Positions 33,494 to 43,000 of a DNA stretch of 64,000 bases are shown here, in pieces; positions within the stretch are counted from its first letter, which is position 1; each line of letters starts with the position of its first letter. A model generated the notes under the pieces. That model did no database searches, was not told where the DNA came from, and was given only the letters and a program-made list of their open reading frames with translations. The position numbers were made by a program, and so were the translations under genes. Source of the DNA: JAABRU01 sp050180235 (GTDB taxonomy: Bacteria > Desulfobacterota > Desulfobacteria > Desulfobacterales > Desulfococcaceae); assembly GCA_050180235.1 (NCBI GenBank), contig JBFXEJ010000018.1, positions 1-64,000 of the forward strand. Reading direction: 5' to 3'.

Positions 33494-33574
33494 ATGAAAG
33501 CGGAACTGAGTGCCAAAGCAGGAAAGATCAAAGTGGATTATCTGGAATATGACTGGTCATTAAACGGAAAATAA
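33494..33574 (+). CDS. Possible 26-residue peptide
   Basis: An ATG one base after the oxidoreductase stop opens a short frame (KAELSAKAGKIKVDYLEYDW). It is probably not a gene in its own right: it may be a remnant of a longer protein. It is recorded because of its tight spacing. Confidence 0.2.
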   Translation: MKAELSAKAGKIKVDYLEYDWSLNGK

Positions 33575-33624
33575 CATTGAACATTATGTTCGATGCAGGG
33601 AAAAAGGAAAAAGGGTAACACCTT

Positions 33625-34626
33625 ATGAACATTCACGAAATACTGAAAAAATCACAAAGCCGCGATGTGCTGTCCCGTGAAGATATGATATACCTGCTTG
33701 GTCTGTCTCCGGATTCTTCAGAAACGTATATGGTTATGGCCGTGGCAAACTGGATATCAAGGGAACTTTCAGGCGGAAAGGCTGAAGTCCATGCACAGTT
33801 TGCCGTCAATCTTGGGCCATGCAACTGCGAATGTCTTTTCTGTTCTTTTGCCAAAGTCAATGGCATTTTCAAAACTGCAACAGAACTGACACCCGATCAG
33901 GCAGTGGCATATGCGCGCCGGTTTGAAACAGACGGTGCAAATGCTGTGTTCCTGATGTCAACAGCCCATTATCCCTTTGAACGGTTTTTGGAAACAGCAG
34001 AAGAAGTCAGGAAGAATCTGAAGTCTGAAACAACACTGATTGCAAATGTCGGAGATCAGTCGCTTAAAAATGCAGTAAAACTGAAGGAAGCAGGCTTTGC
34101 CGGTGTTTATCATGCCCTTCGTCTGCGCGAAGGAACAGACACCGGTCTTGTGCCTGAAAAGAGAAAGCAAAGCATCTTCAATTTTAAAGAAGCCGGGCTT
34201 GAAGTCGGAACCTGTGTTGAGCCTGTCGGGCCGGAACATACAAATGAGGAACTGGCAGAAATGATTGCATTCACGGCTTCTTTCCATCCGTCTTTCAGTG
34301 GAGCCGCGCGAAGAATTCCCATACCCGGCACAAAAATAGCCGGACGCGGGATGATCAGTGAGCTGCGGATGGCTCAAATAGTGGCTGTCACCAGGCTGGG
34401 GATGCCGCGGACAGTTATCGGCAACTGCACGCATGAACCCTGCACATTGGGAGCAATCGCGGGAGCCAATCTTTTCTGGGCAGAAGTCGGTGCAAATCCC
34501 CGTGATGTTGAGGCAAAAACAGAGGAAGGCAGAGGTGAAACCGTTATGGACTGCCGCACGATTTTCCAGGAAAGCAATTGGGAAGTGTGGAACGGCCCTT
34601 CACGCTATTACAATCGCGGTTTGTAA
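33625..34626 (+). CDS. BioB/HydE-like radical SAM protein
   Basis: The 333-residue protein has the radical SAM cluster motif Cys66-x3-Cys70-x2-Cys73 in NLGPCNCECLFCSF, SAM-binding strands (LIANVGDQS, FAGVYHALRLREGTDTG, VGTCVEPVGPEHT) and a BioB-like C-terminus with PIPGTKIAGRG and GANLFWAEVG. Overall it is closest to the biotin synthase / HydE group but lacks the BioB auxiliary-cluster cysteine pattern I would expect. The substrate is unknown. It lies between the flavoprotein and the TVP38 gene on the same strand. Confidence 0.8.
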   Translation: MNIHEILKKSQSRDVLSREDMIYLLGLSPDSSETYMVMAVANWISRELSGGKAEVHAQFAVNLGPCNCECLFCSFAKVNGIFKTATELTPDQAVAYARRFETDGANAVFLMSTAHYPFERFLETAEEVRKNLKSETTLIANVGDQSLKNAVKLKEAGFAGVYHALRLREGTDTGLVPEKRKQSIFNFKEAGLEVGTCVEPVGPEHTNEELAEMIAFTASFHPSFSGAARRIPIPGTKIAGRGMISELRMAQIVAVTRLGMPRTVIGNCTHEPCTLGAIAGANLFWAEVGANPRDVEAKTEEGRGETVMDCRTIFQESNWEVWNGPSRYYNRGL

Positions 34627-34680
34627 GCATTTTGGAAGATGCCGTCAGCGCGTATTATCTGAAGAATCCGGGACAGACAT

Positions 34681-35582
34681 ATGAATGGGAAAAGTTCAAA
34701 AATCATAATCCTGCTGATTATAGCGGCAGTTTTCGCTGTTTTTTTCATTTTTGATCTTCAGCAGTATCTGAGCTTCGCATACCTGAAATCCAGTCAGGAG
34801 ATGTTTCAGTCTTATTACGCGGATCACAGACTGATTACAATAGCAGGTTATCTGGCGGTATATATTCTCGTCACCGCCCTGTCTCTGCCCGGAGCTGCGA
34901 TGATGACACTGGCAGGAGGTGCACTTTTCGGTCTTTGGGTGGGACTGGTGCTGGTTTCATTTGCCAGTACCATCGGCGCGACCCTTGCCTTTCTGGCTGC
35001 ACGTTTTTTGCTGAAAGATTACGTTCAAAACAGGTTCGGAGAGAAATTAAAGGCTGTGAATGATGGAATTGAAAAAGACGGTTCCTTTTATTTGTTCACC
35101 CTGCGTCTTGTTCCCCTTTTTCCCTTCTTTGTCATCAACCTGGTGATGGGACTTACCCCGATACGAACTGCGGTTTTTTATCTTGTCAGTCAGATCGGCA
35201 TGCTTCCGGGAACTTTTGTGTATGTCAACGCAGGCACGCACCTTGCCAAAATTGAATCTGCCAAAGGAATTTGGTAGTGGGACTGCTCATACTGATTTTT
35301 TTAATATATAAATCAATATGTTATTTATAATCAGTATAAGCAGTATCATGGATGTATCGTATAACTATTTGTATTTATTATGTATAGACAAAAATCAGTA
35401 TATTTTTTAAAATATAATAATATCAAATAGTTAATTTTTTGTCAGTATGTGCAGACCCACTACCAGGAATTTTATCACCCGGACTTGTTTTTTCCTTTGC
35501 ATTGCTGGGCATTTTTCCGCTGATTGCCAAAAAAACCGTTTCGATTGTCAGGTCGCGAAAAAAACAGCAGATCCCCTCATAA
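34681..35582 (+). pseudogene. TVP38/TMEM64 membrane protein, split by MITE B
   Basis: From ATG 34681 the frame encodes an N-terminal membrane segment, then SLPGAAMMTLAGGALFGLWVGLVLVS, the VTT/SNARE-associated domain, and FVIN...FVYVNAGTHLAKIESAKGI, then stops in a MITE at 35275. After the MITE the frame resumes LSPGLVFSFALLGIFPLIAKK to a stop at 35580. Removing 192 bp plus one AGGAATTT leaves 234 codons in frame, a complete 233-residue protein. The truncated product lacks the last membrane helix. Family members are linked to lipid scrambling or membrane stress. The neighbouring oxidoreductase suggests a redox role for the pair. Confidence 0.92.
35273..35464. mobile_element. MITE family B, copy 2 (192 bp, AGGAATTT target duplication)
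   Basis: GGTAGTGGGACTGCTCATAC to GCAGACCCACTACC, flanked by AGGAATTT at 35265-35272 and 35465-35472. Same length and orientation as copy 1. It interrupts the TVP38 gene. Confidence 0.96.
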
Positions 35583-35712
35583 AACAAGGCACTGATTTTG
35601 CAACATGTTATGGTGATTTAGAAAAGAATGCCTATATGAAATCTGAAAAAGATTTCAGCATTAACCCTGAGGGTTTTGAAAACCATCAGGGTTTCAGAAA
35701 TAAGAGGATTAT

Positions 35713-36507
35713 ATGGACTGGCTGTCAGATTCCAATGTGCTGTCTTACATAAAAATCGGTTCTATGACTGTTTTCATGCTGATTTTGTATTTCCTTGAAA
35801 CCGTTTCTCCTTTTTATCCATCAGCAGAAGACAGAACCATGCACGGCCTGTCAAATCTCCTGACTGCGCTGATCAACGCATTGCTGATACGTTTTCTGTT
35901 TACAGGGCTGATTTTGTTCTCTTTAACCCGCGTAAGCAGATATTTTTCAGGTTTTCTTGGATATGCGGAATTTCCTTTTGCACTGCGAATAATAATCTCA
36001 TTTATCTTTTTGGATATACTGACATATTTCTGGCATCGTATCAACCATCGGATTCGCTTTCTCTGGATGTTTCACAGGGCGCACCATACCGATACTAACA
36101 TGGATGCCACAACGGCTTTGCGTTTTCATCCGGGTGAAATTGTTTTTTCTGTTTTTTTCCGGCTGCCTTTTCTGATTCTGATGGGAATACCTCTGGCAGA
36201 TCTTTTGCTGTATGAAATTATTCTGAATATTTCGGTAATTTTTCATCACAGCAACTGGTCTTTTCCGGAACACACGGATCGCGTGCTGAGAAAAATTATT
36301 GTAACCCCGTACATGCACCGTTATCATCACTCGGCAAACATGAAAGAATGCAGTTCCAATTATTCCTCTGTTTTTTCATTATGGGACAGAATATTTGGAA
36401 CTTACACCCGCCCTGTATCTCCGGAAACGGTCAAAATCGGTCTGAATATTTTGAGAGACAGGAAATGGCAGAGGCTGGGGGGAATTTTACGGACTCCTTT
36501 TTTGTAA
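35713..36507 (+). CDS. Sterol desaturase / fatty acid hydroxylase family protein
   Basis: The 264-residue membrane protein has four to five hydrophobic segments and the family's histidine clusters: HRINH, FHRAHH, the lone HHSNW region and YMHRYHH, which should hold a di-iron site. The family includes sterol C-4/C-5 oxidases and carotenoid and fatty acid hydroxylases. The reaction needs oxygen, notable in a presumed anaerobe, though many sulfate reducers carry such genes. The ATG is at 35713. A TIGR04283 glycosyltransferase follows 22 bases later. Confidence 0.9.
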   Translation: MDWLSDSNVLSYIKIGSMTVFMLILYFLETVSPFYPSAEDRTMHGLSNLLTALINALLIRFLFTGLILFSLTRVSRYFSGFLGYAEFPFALRIIISFIFLDILTYFWHRINHRIRFLWMFHRAHHTDTNMDATTALRFHPGEIVFSVFFRLPFLILMGIPLADLLLYEIILNISVIFHHSNWSFPEHTDRVLRKIIVTPYMHRYHHSANMKECSSNYSSVFSLWDRIFGTYTRPVSPETVKIGLNILRDRKWQRLGGILRTPFL

Positions 36508-36529
36508 CCTGCTTACAGGACAATACAGA

Positions 36530-37261
36530 TTGCAGCCTTTATTTTCCGTTGTTATTCCCGTGCTGTATGAAGGTGCTGCTGTCAATCAGCAGATTGACAG
36601 ACTTTACAGGCAGTTTCCGGCGGATTGTTTTGAAATAATTGTGGTGGACGGAGATCCGGAGAAAAGCACTGTGAAGCACATTCTCTGTCCCAAAGTCAAA
36701 ACATTGACTGCCCCGCGCGGGCGCGGAATCCAGATGAATGCAGGCGCGCAGATTGCAGATGGTGATATTCTGATTTTTTTGCATGCCGATACAGAATTGC
36801 CACGGGACGCTTTGAGGCATATCTGTGAAATCATGAAAACCGGTCAATACTCTGCCGGTGCATTCAGACTGCGCTTTGACAGCCCGCGCCGGATTTACAG
36901 GTTCATCGAGTCCGGGGCATCATGGCGATACAGACTGACAAGAATTCCCTACGGGGATCAGGCCATTTTTATCTCACGATCATATTTTAAAAAAATCGGG
37001 GGATTTGCAGAAATTCCGATTATGGAAGATCTTGATCTCATGCGCCGGATTAAACAGAGTAATGATCAGATTTTCATCAGTCCAAAATGTGTCAGAACAT
37101 CAGCCCGGAGATGGGAACGGGAAGGAATCGTTTACAGTGTGCTGCGTTCATGGATTCTGGCCTCACTGTTCTGTCTGGGTGTATCGCCCCATCGTCTGAT
37201 CGGATATTACAAAATTTTTCGAAATGAGAAAGAACTGACAGCGAATCATGCAACTAACTGA
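36530..37261 (+). CDS. TIGR04283-type family 2 glycosyltransferase
   Basis: I use TTG 36530, eight bases after AGGA. The 243-residue GT-A fold protein has SVVIPVLYEGAAVNQQI, IIVVDGDPEKST, APRGRGIQMNAGAQ, the metal-binding LIFLHADTELP and YGDQAIFISRSYFKKIGGF...IMEDLDLMRR. This is the pattern of the TIGR04283 group (sometimes annotated as arsenosugar-linked). It is commonly next to a TIGR04282 gene, found here at 37656. The acceptor is unknown. Confidence 0.88.
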   Translation: MQPLFSVVIPVLYEGAAVNQQIDRLYRQFPADCFEIIVVDGDPEKSTVKHILCPKVKTLTAPRGRGIQMNAGAQIADGDILIFLHADTELPRDALRHICEIMKTGQYSAGAFRLRFDSPRRIYRFIESGASWRYRLTRIPYGDQAIFISRSYFKKIGGFAEIPIMEDLDLMRRIKQSNDQIFISPKCVRTSARRWEREGIVYSVLRSWILASLFCLGVSPHRLIGYYKIFRNEKELTANHATN

Positions 37262-37418
37262 TGCTGAACAATATTGTCATACCTACGAAAGTTGGTATCC
37301 GGAAAAGTCTGAAACCACTGGATTTCGGCTTTTGCAGGAATGACGGAAAAAACCAAATTGAATCAGTATATCTCATTATTTTTTAGTGCAATTCGTGTGA
37401 TTCGTGGTTAAAAAAATT

Positions 37419-37586
37419 GGTAGTGGGTCAAACCGGTTGATGACGCGGAAAAAACTCTCCCCTCCCTTGAGGGAGGGGCAGGGGGAGGGTGGGAAAAAGT
37501 GTATAACTGCAGGGCATTTTTCCCCCTCCCCTAACCCCTCCCTCAAGGGAGGGGAATTCCAGAATCAAATGATTTGACCCACTATC
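37419..37586. mobile_element. MITE B-like element, 168 bp (AAAAAATT target duplication)
   Basis: The ends GGTAGTGGGTCAAAC and inverted GATAGTGGGTCAAAT match family B termini, and AAAAAATT flanks both sides (37411-37418, 37587-37594). The interior is different: two inverted blocks of CCCTCCCTTGAGGGAGGGG surround GTGTATAACTGCAGGGC. It lies between the two glycosyltransferase genes. Confidence 0.85.
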
Positions 37587-37655
37587 AAAAAATTCTATAA
37601 TTTCCTGCACAATACAGACAGCAGCCGACTCTGACAGCAGAATGGAAAAGATGAA

Positions 37656-38354
37656 GTGGGAAAAGAATGTGTGCTTTTTTTTGTAAAATGGCCTGAAAAG
37701 GGAAAAGTCAAAACCCGTCTGGCCCGTGAAATCGGCAGTGATCGCGCCGTGAACCTGTACAGATGTTTCATTCTGGATTTGGCGGACAAATTGAAAAAAC
37801 TGTCTCAGGATGTCATTCTCTGTTATTCGCCCAAAAATGCTGAATCCCTGTTTCGTTCATGGCTGGGGGAGCAGTTTGCTTATTTTCCCCAGTCTGACGG
37901 TGATTTGGGAATGAGAATGAAAAAATCATTTGATCAGGCATTTGAAAACGGTTATAAACAGGCAGTGCTGATTGGCAGCGACTGCCCGGATTTGCCGGAA
38001 GAGTTTCTGAAACAGGCATTTACGGAACTGAAACACGCGGATGCGGTGATCGGCCCCGCAGTTGACGGCGGCTACTGGCTTATCGGTTTTCAAGTCCGCA
38101 GCTTTTATCCCCCCGTATTTGAAGGAGTTTCCTGGAGTACTGAAACCGTTTTTGCCGAAACCATGAAAAAATTCAGTCAGAAAAAAATAAATGCCGCTGT
38201 ATTGCCAAAGTGGATGGATATTGATACAATAACATCATTGTTCGAATGGTATGAAAGATATGAACCTTCTTCCCTGCGCGCTTCCCATACATGGACATAT
38301 ATGAAAAGCATAATTGGACTGCCCATCTTTTGTGACAGAGGAAACAAAAAGTGA
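37656..38354 (+). CDS. TIGR04282-type glycosyltransferase (DUF2064)
   Basis: A GTG start at 37656 gives 232 residues. The fold is a small nucleotidyl/glycosyl-transferase: LFFVKWPEKGKVKTRLA, QSDGDLGMRMKKSFDQAF, VLIGSDCPDLPEEFL, AVIGPAVDGGYWLIG and MDIDT. These match the TIGR04282 group paired with TIGR04283. Its last eight codons run into a duplicated fragment of the RND adaptor, so the natural C-terminus may have been replaced. Confidence 0.88.
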   Translation: MGKECVLFFVKWPEKGKVKTRLAREIGSDRAVNLYRCFILDLADKLKKLSQDVILCYSPKNAESLFRSWLGEQFAYFPQSDGDLGMRMKKSFDQAFENGYKQAVLIGSDCPDLPEEFLKQAFTELKHADAVIGPAVDGGYWLIGFQVRSFYPPVFEGVSWSTETVFAETMKKFSQKKINAAVLPKWMDIDTITSLFEWYERYEPSSLRASHTWTYMKSIIGLPIFCDRGNKK

Positions 38355-38565
38355 GAAAAAAGATCCGCCCGGCAAAGTCATCCGGCAGCAGTTTGTGCGG
38401 ATTGTAGAGAAACGGGGAGATTTTCTTGCGGTTGTTTCCGGTCTCAAAGAAGGAGATACGATTGTCAGCACCGGTGTTTTCAAACTGCGCAACGGTCAGG
38501 CTGTTGTTGTGGACAATACGCTGAACCCGGAATTCCGGCTTGCGCCTGAACCCGAAGACAGTTAG
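38329..38565 (+). pseudogene. C-terminal fragment of the RND adaptor (duplicate)
   Basis: The frame KVIRQQFVRIVEKRGDFLAV, VSGLKEGDTIVSTGVFKL, then NPEFRLAPEPEDS and stop is nearly identical to the last 78 codons of the adaptor at 31120-31356, at both DNA and protein level. It has no start and no N-terminal domains. It begins within the last codons of the DUF2064 gene. It therefore marks a recombination junction; the seven-kilobase segment between the two copies carries the flavoprotein to glycosyltransferase genes. Confidence 0.9.
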
Positions 38566-38734
38566 GTGATTTACAGAAAAGAATATACCGCCAAAGTATC
38601 AAAAACTTCCAGTTTTTGGCCTGTGCCTGTGAACGGAAATGGTATTTTTATTTTCAGAAATCACCTTACTTTTCCGGTATATTTTTTCCGGAAATCATCT
38701 TAGGTGATTTCCATTAATGATTATACCGTTTTTC

Positions 38735-38807
38735 GTAAGGTGGGCACGGCTTTTTGTGCCCGCCGTCCTGCTGAAACGGTGGGCACAAAAAGCCGTGCCC
38801 ACCCTAC
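38735..38807. repeat. Long hairpin of GGTGGGCACGGCTTTTTGTG
   Basis: Two 27-base arms, with one mismatch, are separated by 19 bases. Outer sequence ATTATACCG... and ...GGTATAT resembles family D MITE ends. Copies of TTTTTCCGGAAATCATCTTA flank it at about 38682 and 38820. No gene lies between 38566 and 38974; the gap is made of these repeats. Confidence 0.65.
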
Positions 38808-38974
38808 AATGATGGTATATTTTTTCCGGAAATCATCTTAAACCGGAAATGGATAGAAATCTGTACGGTTTTTTCAAAGAATCTGACAAGATTTTCAATT
38901 TTTTATGTATTTCACAGCGGAGGAAAGCAGGGCAGATTACATTAAACCGCACTATATCTTTGAAAGTGAAAGAA

Positions 38975-39613
38975 ATGTTCAAAACCGATCCCTATCATAA
39001 TAATGATAATGCAAAACAATATGATAAATGGTTTGAAGAGAACCGGTGGGTTTATGATGCTGAAGTAAGGGCTGTCGGATCATTGTTTGTACCGGCACAG
39101 CGGAGCATAGAAGTAGGCGCGGGAACAGGAAGATTTGCCGCTCCTTTGGGAATCAAAACAGGCATTGAACCTTCCGGAAGTATGAGAAATATTGCTCAAA
39201 AAAGAGGCGTTGCCGTTCTGGGAGGCGTGGCTGAAGAGCTTCCATTCAGAGATGCAGCAGTTGAACTTGTTCTGATGGTTACTGTTATCTGTTTTGTCAA
39301 TGATATTTATAAGACATTCAAAGAATCCTTCAGAGTTTTATCAAAGGGCGGCAGTGTTATTGTCGGCATGATAGATCGTAACACTCCGCTCGGACAGATG
39401 TATCTGGAAAATAAACATGACAGTCTGTTTTATAAACAGGCAACTTTCCGCTCAGTTGATGAAATTCTTGAAATAATGGAACAGACAGGCTTTGATGATT
39501 TCAGCTTTCGGCAAACCATTTTTCAGGATCTGTCAGAGATCAGCGAAAATGAAATGGTAAGAACAGGTTACGGAGACGGACTGTTTGCAGTTATACGGGG
39601 CAGGAAAAAATGA
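38975..39613 (+). CDS. Class I SAM-dependent methyltransferase
   Basis: The ATG at 38975 gives 212 residues; the frame is open further upstream without a ribosome site. Motif I is IEVGAGTGRF (about 45-54), followed by GIEPSGSM, EELPFRDAAVELVLMVTVICFV and LSKGGSVIVGMIDR. This is a Methyltransf_11-type small-molecule methyltransferase. Its stop overlaps the next ATG (J-domain protein), so the two are coupled. Substrate unknown. Confidence 0.85.
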   Translation: MFKTDPYHNNDNAKQYDKWFEENRWVYDAEVRAVGSLFVPAQRSIEVGAGTGRFAAPLGIKTGIEPSGSMRNIAQKRGVAVLGGVAEELPFRDAAVELVLMVTVICFVNDIYKTFKESFRVLSKGGSVIVGMIDRNTPLGQMYLENKHDSLFYKQATFRSVDEILEIMEQTGFDDFSFRQTIFQDLSEISENEMVRTGYGDGLFAVIRGRKK

Positions 39614-39927
39614 CTAAATATCAGGATATTATTCAAGCAAAAGACTTGCTGAACCTGCCTGATCGGGCATCTATGGAAGAGATTAAATCAAATTACAGAG
39701 AACTCATCAGGCAGTGGCACCCGGACAAATGCAATGGGAATGATGAAAAATGCAATGAAATGACGAGAAAAATAATTGCTGCATATGAAACCATTGTCAG
39801 TTACTGCAGTCAGTATAAGTATTCCTTTGCAAAAGAAGAAGTCAGCAGATATTTGTCAAATGAGGACTGGTGGTTTGAAAGATTTGGCAATGATCCTATA
39901 TGGGGAAATATCAAAAAGCCGCAATAA
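39610..39927 (+). CDS. Small J-domain protein
   Basis: The 105-residue protein has a J-domain (about 10-65) with IKSNYRELIRQWHPDKCNG, the HPD tripeptide at 37-39, and a short C-terminal extension ending GNIKKPQ. It would stimulate an Hsp70 partner. It overlaps the methyltransferase gene by four bases. There is no zinc or substrate-binding domain. Confidence 0.85.
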   Translation: MTKYQDIIQAKDLLNLPDRASMEEIKSNYRELIRQWHPDKCNGNDEKCNEMTRKIIAAYETIVSYCSQYKYSFAKEEVSRYLSNEDWWFERFGNDPIWGNIKKPQ

Positions 39928-40096
39928 TATCCGGTAAACCTTACAACAATTTGCTATAATTGAAAAAAACTGCCACAACCCTGTCATTCCGGAGTCAGGC
40001 AGTTCACAGCCGGAAAATCCGGCTGCTTAATCTTATTAGAGGGTGTTTGAAAAGTCCCACTGCCTGTCAATGTTTAACTTCTTCATGGGGGGAATC

Positions 40097-43000
40097 ATGA
40101 AATTCACAGAAAGTCTGCAAACAAAAATTATCTTTCTGGCCGGTGTCTGCCTGCTGATTCTCGCGGCGGTCATTATCTCTTATTCTGCCCGTGCCATGAA
40201 AACCGGGGCTGAAACCGCAAGAACAGCGGCTATCCGGGACGCACAGCAGTATGCTGGAGCGGTTGCGGAAAAACAGGTCAATTATATCCGGGGCAAACTG
40301 GAAGGCGCACTCAACACGGCCCGGACTCTGGCAGAGGCTTTTTCAGGTCTCAAAGCAGAAAACCGGCAGATGAGCCGGGAACAGGCCAACAGCATTCTGA
40401 AAACCGTGCTGGCCGGAAATCCTGAATTTGTCGGCATCTGCACAGCCTGGGAACCAAACGCATTTGACGGTTTGGATGCCCAGTATGCCAATAAGGAAGG
40501 GCATGACCAGACCGGCAGATTTATTCCCTACTGGAACCGGGGCGAGGATGGCGCAGTTGTCCTGAGTCCGCTGGAGGAGTATGAAACATCGGACTGGTAT
40601 GTACTTCCCAGACAGAGCAGACGCGAACATATCATGGATCCACTCATTTATCCGGTGCAGGGAAAGATGACTTTGATGACTTCCCTGATTGTTCCCATTA
40701 TGGTGGACAAAACCTTTTACGGAATCATCACTGCGGATCTGCGTCTGGATACCCTGCAGAAGATGGTGGATGACACCCAAAATCTGTATGAGGGAGCGGG
40801 ACGGATTTTTATGATCAGTCACAACGGCACCATTGCGGCTGTCACAGGAAAACCGGAACTGGCCGGAAAATCTCTCTACGAATCCGGGCTGAAAAAGGAA
40901 CTGGGAAATATAAACAGTTCTGAGGCAAAGGTGGAAATCAGCGGAAACAGTCTGCAGACCATGATTCCTCTGCCGGTTGGCAGTACCGGTACGCCCTGGC
41001 TGGTGAAAATCATCATTCCTTTGGAAAAAATAACAGCCGCAGCAGATGCGCAGATGTTTCGGACAAATGCTGACATATGGAAAATGATCATCATGGGAAT
41101 TTTCTGCACGTTTGCTGCGCTGTTCCTTCTGGGACTGGCAACCCTGCGGATTACCCGGCCCATACGGCAGATTGTGGAAACAGCGGACGCGATTGCACGG
41201 GGAGATTTCAGCAGGGAAATCAATATTTTCCGAAATGATGAAGTCGGGCTTCTGGCAAATTCCTTCCGGAACATGCAGGAAAGCATCGGGCAGGTTCTGA
41301 AAGAGACGGACAGGCTCACAGAGGCTGTCCGGGAAGGAAGTCTGGAAACCCGCGGAGATGCACAAAAGCATTCCGGAGACTGGAGTAAACTCATTGAAGG
41401 CATCAACCGGGTCATTGAGGCATTTGTAAGGCCCATTGTGATGACAGCCAAAGCAGTGGATCAGATTGCACGGGGGGATATTCCGGAAAAAATCACAGAG
41501 GAATATCAGGGTGATTTCAACCATATCCGAAACAATCTCAACGGTCTTATCGATGCCATGAATGAAACCGCGCGGATAGCGGAAGACATTGCAGCAGGAA
41601 ATATGCTGACACAAGTGAAGGAAAGATCCGAAGATGACCGGCTGATGAAAGCCATGAATATCATGATCATAAGACTGAAAACTGTTCTGGGGGAAATAGA
41701 GGAACTGATCCGCACTGTTCAGGATGGCAGACTGGACGCGCGGGGCAATGCAGATGCGTATGAGGGAGTATGGCATGAACTTATCACCGGCATCAATTCC
41801 CTGATTGATGCGTTTGTTTCACCGATCAATGTCACTGCCGCATATATTGACCGCATTGGCAAAGGCGATATTCCGGAAAAAATCAGCGAAAATTACAAAG
41901 GGGATTTCAACCGGATCATCGGCAATCTCAACCGGTGCATTGATTCTGTCAGGGGGCTGGTGACAGAGACGATGATGCTGACAGAATCTGCTGCGGAAGG
42001 CAGACTGGAAAGCAGGGGAAATGCGGAAAAATTCGGCGGGGATTATGCCCGTATTGTGCAGGGAATCAACAACACTCTGGATGCGGTCATCGGCCCCCTG
42101 AATATGGCTTCCGAATACATGTCCCGCATTTCAGAAGGGGATTTTTCCCAACCCATTGCAGATGAATACAAAGGCGATTTCAATCAACTGCGCAACAGTA
42201 TCAATCAGCTTGTCACCAATCTGCATGGCACTGTCCATGTTGCTGAAAAAGTGGCAGCAGGCGATCTGGATGTGCAGGTCAGCATTCTTTCGGAAAAAGA
42301 CAGTCTGGGCAAATCCCTGGCCCTGATGGTCAGTACGGTCAAATCCATTGTCAGCAATATCAATGAATTGACAGATGCAACCATGGCCGGACAGCTCCGT
42401 GTCCGGGGTGATGCAAACCGTTTCGGAGGCGAATACGGACGAATTATCCGGGGTGTCAATGCAACGCTGGATGCCGTGACCGGGCCGCTGAACATCACAG
42501 CCGATTATGTGGATCGGATTTCCAAAGGCCGTCTGCCGGAAATCATACGGGATGAATATAAAGGGGATTTCAATGATATACGCAAAAATATCAATATGAT
42601 GATTGAAAATCTCACCCGTTTTGCCATTCACACACAGAAAGCAGCGGAAAGGGTGGCCGCAGGAAGTGAGCAACTGAGCGCAGGCGCGGGGCAGGTTTCG
42701 GAAAGCACGGCTGTTCAGGCGGCCAGCATTGAACAGATTTCCAGTTCAATGGAAGAAATGAGCGCGATGGTGAACCAGAATGCGGACAATGCCCGTCAGA
42801 CAGCATCAATTGCAGGAGAGACTGCTCTGCATACACAGGAAGGCCGGAAAGCATTGGAGGAAACCGTAAAGGCCATGAAAAGCATTTCCGAAAAAATCAT
42901 GGTGGTGGAGGAAATTGCGCGTCAGACCAATATGCTGGCACTGAATGCGGCCATTGAGGCAGCGCGTGCCGGAGATCACGGAAAAGGTTTTGCAGTGGTA

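Noticed and set aside
38314..38565. 83-codon frame as a gene
   Set aside because: It is the duplicated adaptor C-terminus without start signals or upstream domains.
40343..41776. 477-codon open frame opposite the chemoreceptor
   Set aside because: Shadow of a repetitive poly-HAMP coding sequence.
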